A stretch of 13,396 nucleotides of DNA, taken from contig CAYHMW010000023.1 in the NCBI GenBank assembly GCA_964357925.1, positions 1-13,396 of the forward strand, written 5' to 3'. The notes beneath the pieces are model-generated. The model was given only the letters and a program-made list of their open reading frames with translations. It had not been told where the DNA came from and searched no databases. A program made the position numbers and the translations under genes. This stretch comes from CAYHMW01 sp964357925. GTDB lineage: Bacteria; Patescibacteriota; Microgenomatia; UBA8517. Of this stretch, positions 11,537 through 13,396 are shown in pieces. How positions within the stretch are numbered: the stretch's first letter is position 1; every line of letters begins with the position of its first letter.

Positions 11537-11609
11537 TGCGCCTGGGAGGATTTGAACCTCCGGCCAATCGCTTAAGAGGCGACTGCTCTAACCCCTGAGC
11601 TACAGGCGC
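11537..11609 (-). tRNA. tRNA-Lys (anticodon CTT)
   Basis: The minus strand has acceptor GCGCCTG/CAGGCGC with discriminator A, D-arm GCTC-AGGGGTTA-GAGC, anticodon arm GTCGC-CTCTTAA-GCGAT (anticodon CTT) and T-arm GGAGG-TTCAAAT-CCTCC. The 3' CCA is not encoded (the DNA reads CAA), so a CCA-adding enzyme is needed. It lies three bases after tRNA-Arg and is probably cut from the same precursor. Confidence 0.95.
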
Positions 11610-11612
11610 ACC

Positions 11613-11687
11613 TGGTGCTCCCGCGAGGAATCGAACCTCGAATTAACCCTTAGAAGGGGCTTGGTATATCCGTTTACCTACGGGAGC
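11613..11687 (-). tRNA. tRNA-Arg (anticodon TCT)
   Basis: The minus strand has acceptor GCTCCCG/CGGGAGC, discriminator A and encoded CCA. The D-arm is GGTA/TACC, the anticodon arm AGCCC-CTTCTAA-GGGTT (anticodon TCT, reading AGA/AGG), and the T-arm CGAGG-TTCGATT-CCTCG. A weak -10-like TAAAAT lies about eight bases before the 5' end. First of a tandem pair with tRNA-Lys. Confidence 0.95.
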
Positions 11688-11718
11688 TTGGATGTATTTT
11701 ACCAAAAATTCCTGGATA

Positions 11719-12918
11719 TTATAAATGGGAGAGGTGGGATTGAGGTTTTTCTAGTCTTGATATATCAAATCGCCTGTTTTGGATCGTAAATTTGATGATT
11801 AGGTAGAAGGAACCCATGAGTGCAACAATTATTACGAGAATGACAAATGAGCTTACGAAAACGTCTGGCCAGCGTTCTTCCCAGGGAAATGCAATATTCA
11901 TTCCGAAAAATCCAACTATTGCTCCTAGAACTGTAACTTGTTGGAGAAGTCTTATTTCTCTTTGGGCATTTTCTTCAACAAGGGATTCAAATAACGTTAG
12001 TGTGCTATTGGCATAATCCTCTGTCATTTGCCATAAGTTCTCAAAATAAAGTGATGAGGACTCCAGTATTTTGAAGTTTTCAAAACCAAGCTCGGTAAGC
12101 TTATGCTTTATGCCTGCCGAAATAATGTGATTTCTGGCTGAATGAATATCTTTCATTTGTTGAAGTCGAGTCTTTATAAATGAGATTGTTTGGAGTGAAT
12201 CAAGGATTCGCTCTCTGATTAATGGGAATTCTTTGTAGCTTGTGTTTTTGGAAAGACGAATGGTGGATATATCTTCCCAAATTTCACGATGGGCATGGAG
12301 ATAGCGCTTGAGAAGCTCGAGAAATGCGTTTGTGAAAACAGCGTTTTCAATGAGATCGTCAAAATCTTTAGGTTTTACGTTGCTTGTTAAACTGAGAATG
12401 TCGATATCTCGACCATAGAAAATTTTGATATCTTCTGTTGATTTTGATGTTAAGAGGCTTACACCTCTTTTATGAAATATTTCTTCTGCGTCTTTAGTGG
12501 TGATATTTTTTCCTACAAAGATTCTTGGGTACACTTCTTTAAGGTGCTTAAGGGTTTGTGGCAAGGGTGCTCCCCTACTAAAGATGTAAGCAATTGCGGG
12601 ACCAAGTTTTTCAGAAAAAAATTCCTCGAGATTTTTGAGGTTTTGGTTAATGTTATCGATTGAATCAACCATAAGGAGGATTATTCCGTCTTCTGTGATT
12701 GTTGTCGTAATGCCTTTTGTTAGAAGCTTAATCGAGTTGAAGTTAGGATTGCCCTGGAATTCAACACTGATGATTCCGAGTTTAGTGTGAAATTCTTTAA
12801 GTTTTTCTTTATCGTGATTTGAGGTATGAGTGGGATCGTTGAAAAAGTCGTAAAGCTCCATTAAATGGAGGTGAGTGCGAGGAAGCCAGGTACCCAAGTA
12901 TATTTTGTCGATGGTCAT
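11719..12918 (-). CDS. CorA-like divalent cation transporter, divergent N-terminus
   Basis: The C-terminal end of this 399-residue protein matches CorA-type Mg2+ channels: a long helix (about 295-325, ending AQREIRLLQQVTVLGAIVGFF), the signature G339-M-N341 at the mouth of the pore, the loop IAFPWEERWPD, and a second membrane helix (about 354-375). As in CorA, the tail after it is short and basic. The large N-terminal part (1-290) is helical, charged and cytosolic, and I cannot match it to a usual CorA funnel, so specificity for Mg2+, Co2+ or Ni2+ is open. The loop has PWEERW in place of the usual MPEL. It begins four bases after a small unknown gene, presumably co-transcribed. A tRNA-Arg gene follows. 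Confidence 0.75.
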   Translation of the reverse strand: MTIDKIYLGTWLPRTHLHLMELYDFFNDPTHTSNHDKEKLKEFHTKLGIISVEFQGNPNFNSIKLLTKGITTTITEDGIILLMVDSIDNINQNLKNLEEFFSEKLGPAIAYIFSRGAPLPQTLKHLKEVYPRIFVGKNITTKDAEEIFHKRGVSLLTSKSTEDIKIFYGRDIDILSLTSNVKPKDFDDLIENAVFTNAFLELLKRYLHAHREIWEDISTIRLSKNTSYKEFPLIRERILDSLQTISFIKTRLQQMKDIHSARNHIISAGIKHKLTELGFENFKILESSSLYFENLWQMTEDYANSTLTLFESLVEENAQREIRLLQQVTVLGAIVGFFGMNIAFPWEERWPDVFVSSFVILVIIVALMGSFYLIIKFTIQNRRFDISRLEKPQSHLSHL

Positions 12919-12922
12919 TTTA

Positions 12923-13237
12923 TTAGTGTTTGCTGGGATCTAATGTGTTTTTAGCAACTCCGTTTGATTGTCTAAGGACATTTTCAGCCCGAGGCCTGCT
13001 GAGAATGCGATTATTTACGGCAATATTGAGTTGTTGATTCATCCTTGCGATTTCAGCTTGGTGTTGTGGGCCGTTCGTAGTTGAGATTCTTTTAGTCAGG
13101 CGCTCTAGGTTCATTTCTTCATTTGGTGTGAGTAGTTTTATTGGCATTCGGCGGCGAGATTCTGGGGGCTCCTGATTACCTCTTCGGAATGAAACAATTG
13201 GCGTTTTAAGTCTAAATTGGGTGGGTGCTTCTACCAT
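12923..13237 (-). CDS. unknown 104-residue basic protein upstream of CorA-like gene
   Basis: This small, soluble, strongly basic protein with Pro/Arg-rich ends has no membrane segment or cysteine. The middle (LLTPNEEMNLERLTKRISTT to EIARMNQQLNIAV) is helical and may be a short coiled coil. No family is recognised. A TACAAT (13252-13247) nine bases before the ATG suggests its own promoter and a near-leaderless mRNA. The next gene, CorA-like, starts four bases after the stop, so both are in one operon and may act together. Confidence 0.65.
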   Translation of the reverse strand: MVEAPTQFRLKTPIVSFRRGNQEPPESRRRMPIKLLTPNEEMNLERLTKRISTTNGPQHQAEIARMNQQLNIAVNNRILSRPRAENVLRQSNGVAKNTLDPSKH

Positions 13238-13246
13238 TGTGAATTA

Positions 13247-13252
13247 ATTGTA
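13247..13252 (-). promoter_or_regulatory. -10 box (TACAAT) of the unknown-CorA-like operon
   Basis: TACAAT on the minus strand is nine bases before ATG 13237 and 11 bases after the tRNA-Gly 3' end. No good -35 box is visible because that position falls inside the tRNA gene. Confidence 0.4.
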
Positions 13253-13263
13253 TATGAAAAATG

Positions 13264-13337
13264 TGGAGCGGCATACGGGAATCGAACCCGTCCAACCTCG
13301 TTGGCAACGAGGAGCACTACCACTATGCTAATGCCGC
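13264..13337 (-). tRNA. tRNA-Gly (anticodon GCC)
   Basis: The minus strand has acceptor GCGGCAT/ATGCCGC, discriminator T and encoded CCA. The D-arm is GCAT-AGTGGTA-GTGC, the anticodon arm CCTCG-TTGCCAA-CGAGG (anticodon GCC) and the T-arm ACGGG-TTCGATT-CCCGT. It lies five bases after tRNA-Phe in the same direction. Confidence 0.96.
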
Positions 13338-13342
13338 GCGTG

Positions 13343-13396
13343 TGCTGAGGTCAGGAATCGAACCCGAATCTGACGTTCTTCAGACGCCCGCCGTGA
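13343..13396 (-). tRNA. tRNA-Phe (anticodon GAA), 5' part cut by window edge
   Basis: The minus strand shows the end of a D-arm, anticodon arm GGCGT-CTGAAGA-ACGTC (anticodon GAA), T-arm TCGGG-TTCGATT-CCTGA and 3' acceptor strand CCTCAGC with discriminator A. The CCA is not encoded (CAC follows). The 5' acceptor strand lies outside the window. Confidence 0.88.

Noticed and set aside
1..13396. CRISPR array, transposase, integrase or phage cluster
   Set aside because: No regularly spaced direct repeats and no DDE, HUH or tyrosine recombinase motifs were found. The holin-type protein belongs to a chromosomal family and has no phage neighbours.

Overview
The window looks like a piece of a Candidate Phyla Radiation (Patescibacteria) chromosome, probably of Microgenomates type. 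This is inferred from several features together: short AT-rich genes in tight runs, a trigger factor without its prolyl-isomerase domain, many small unknown membrane proteins, leaderless-type promoters, and GC-rich palindromic repeats that enter coding regions in frame. TGA, TAA and TAG all end plausible genes, so the standard bacterial code fits. There is no rRNA, CRISPR array, transposase or prophage.

Layout, left to right. (1) 1-420: the 5' part of tRNA-Val(GAC), with a small GIY-YIG nuclease gene ending four bases upstream. Beyond that gene lie a palindromic repeat, a second copy of the first 19 bases of the tRNA, and a good tRNA-type promoter. It reads as an insertion in the tRNA D-loop that restored the tRNA downstream. 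(2) 421-4020, minus strand: trigger factor, a conserved unknown protein and prephenate dehydratase (pheA) form one run. Next come a terminator that can be recast as an attenuator with a Trp-containing mini-ORF, and an M42 aminopeptidase. (3) 4193-5643, minus strand: a membrane-anchored alpha/beta hydrolase translationally coupled to a holin-4-type membrane protein. (4) 5671-6022, plus strand: an isolated 77-residue unknown gene with its own promoter, ribosome binding site and terminator. (5) 5986-6823, minus strand: a CHRD-like secreted protein and a Pro/Thr-rich membrane protein. (6) 6858-8471, plus strand: a small unknown protein overlapping a Y-family DNA polymerase, then a strong terminator. 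(7) 8473-9327, minus strand: three compact genes, two of them unlisted small ORFs (54 and 40 residues) flanking a DUF192 protein. (8) 9363-9799, minus strand: tRNA-Leu(TAG) and a second GIY-YIG gene. (9) 9918-10059: a consensus minus promoter feeding a strong RNA hairpin, a candidate small RNA. (10) 10056-11478, minus strand: a lysozyme-like protein and a SAM methyltransferase. (11) 11537-11687: tandem tRNA-Arg(TCT) and tRNA-Lys(CTT). (12) 11719-13237, minus strand: a CorA-like membrane protein and a small partner. (13) 13264-13396: tRNA-Gly(GCC) and partial tRNA-Phe(GAA).

The most interesting items are the GIY-YIG/tRNA arrangements, the attenuator-like structure after pheA, the candidate small RNA, the two missed small genes and the in-frame palindromic insertions in dinB and the hydrolase. 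Most genes are ordinary household functions; no obvious defence or biosynthetic system is present.
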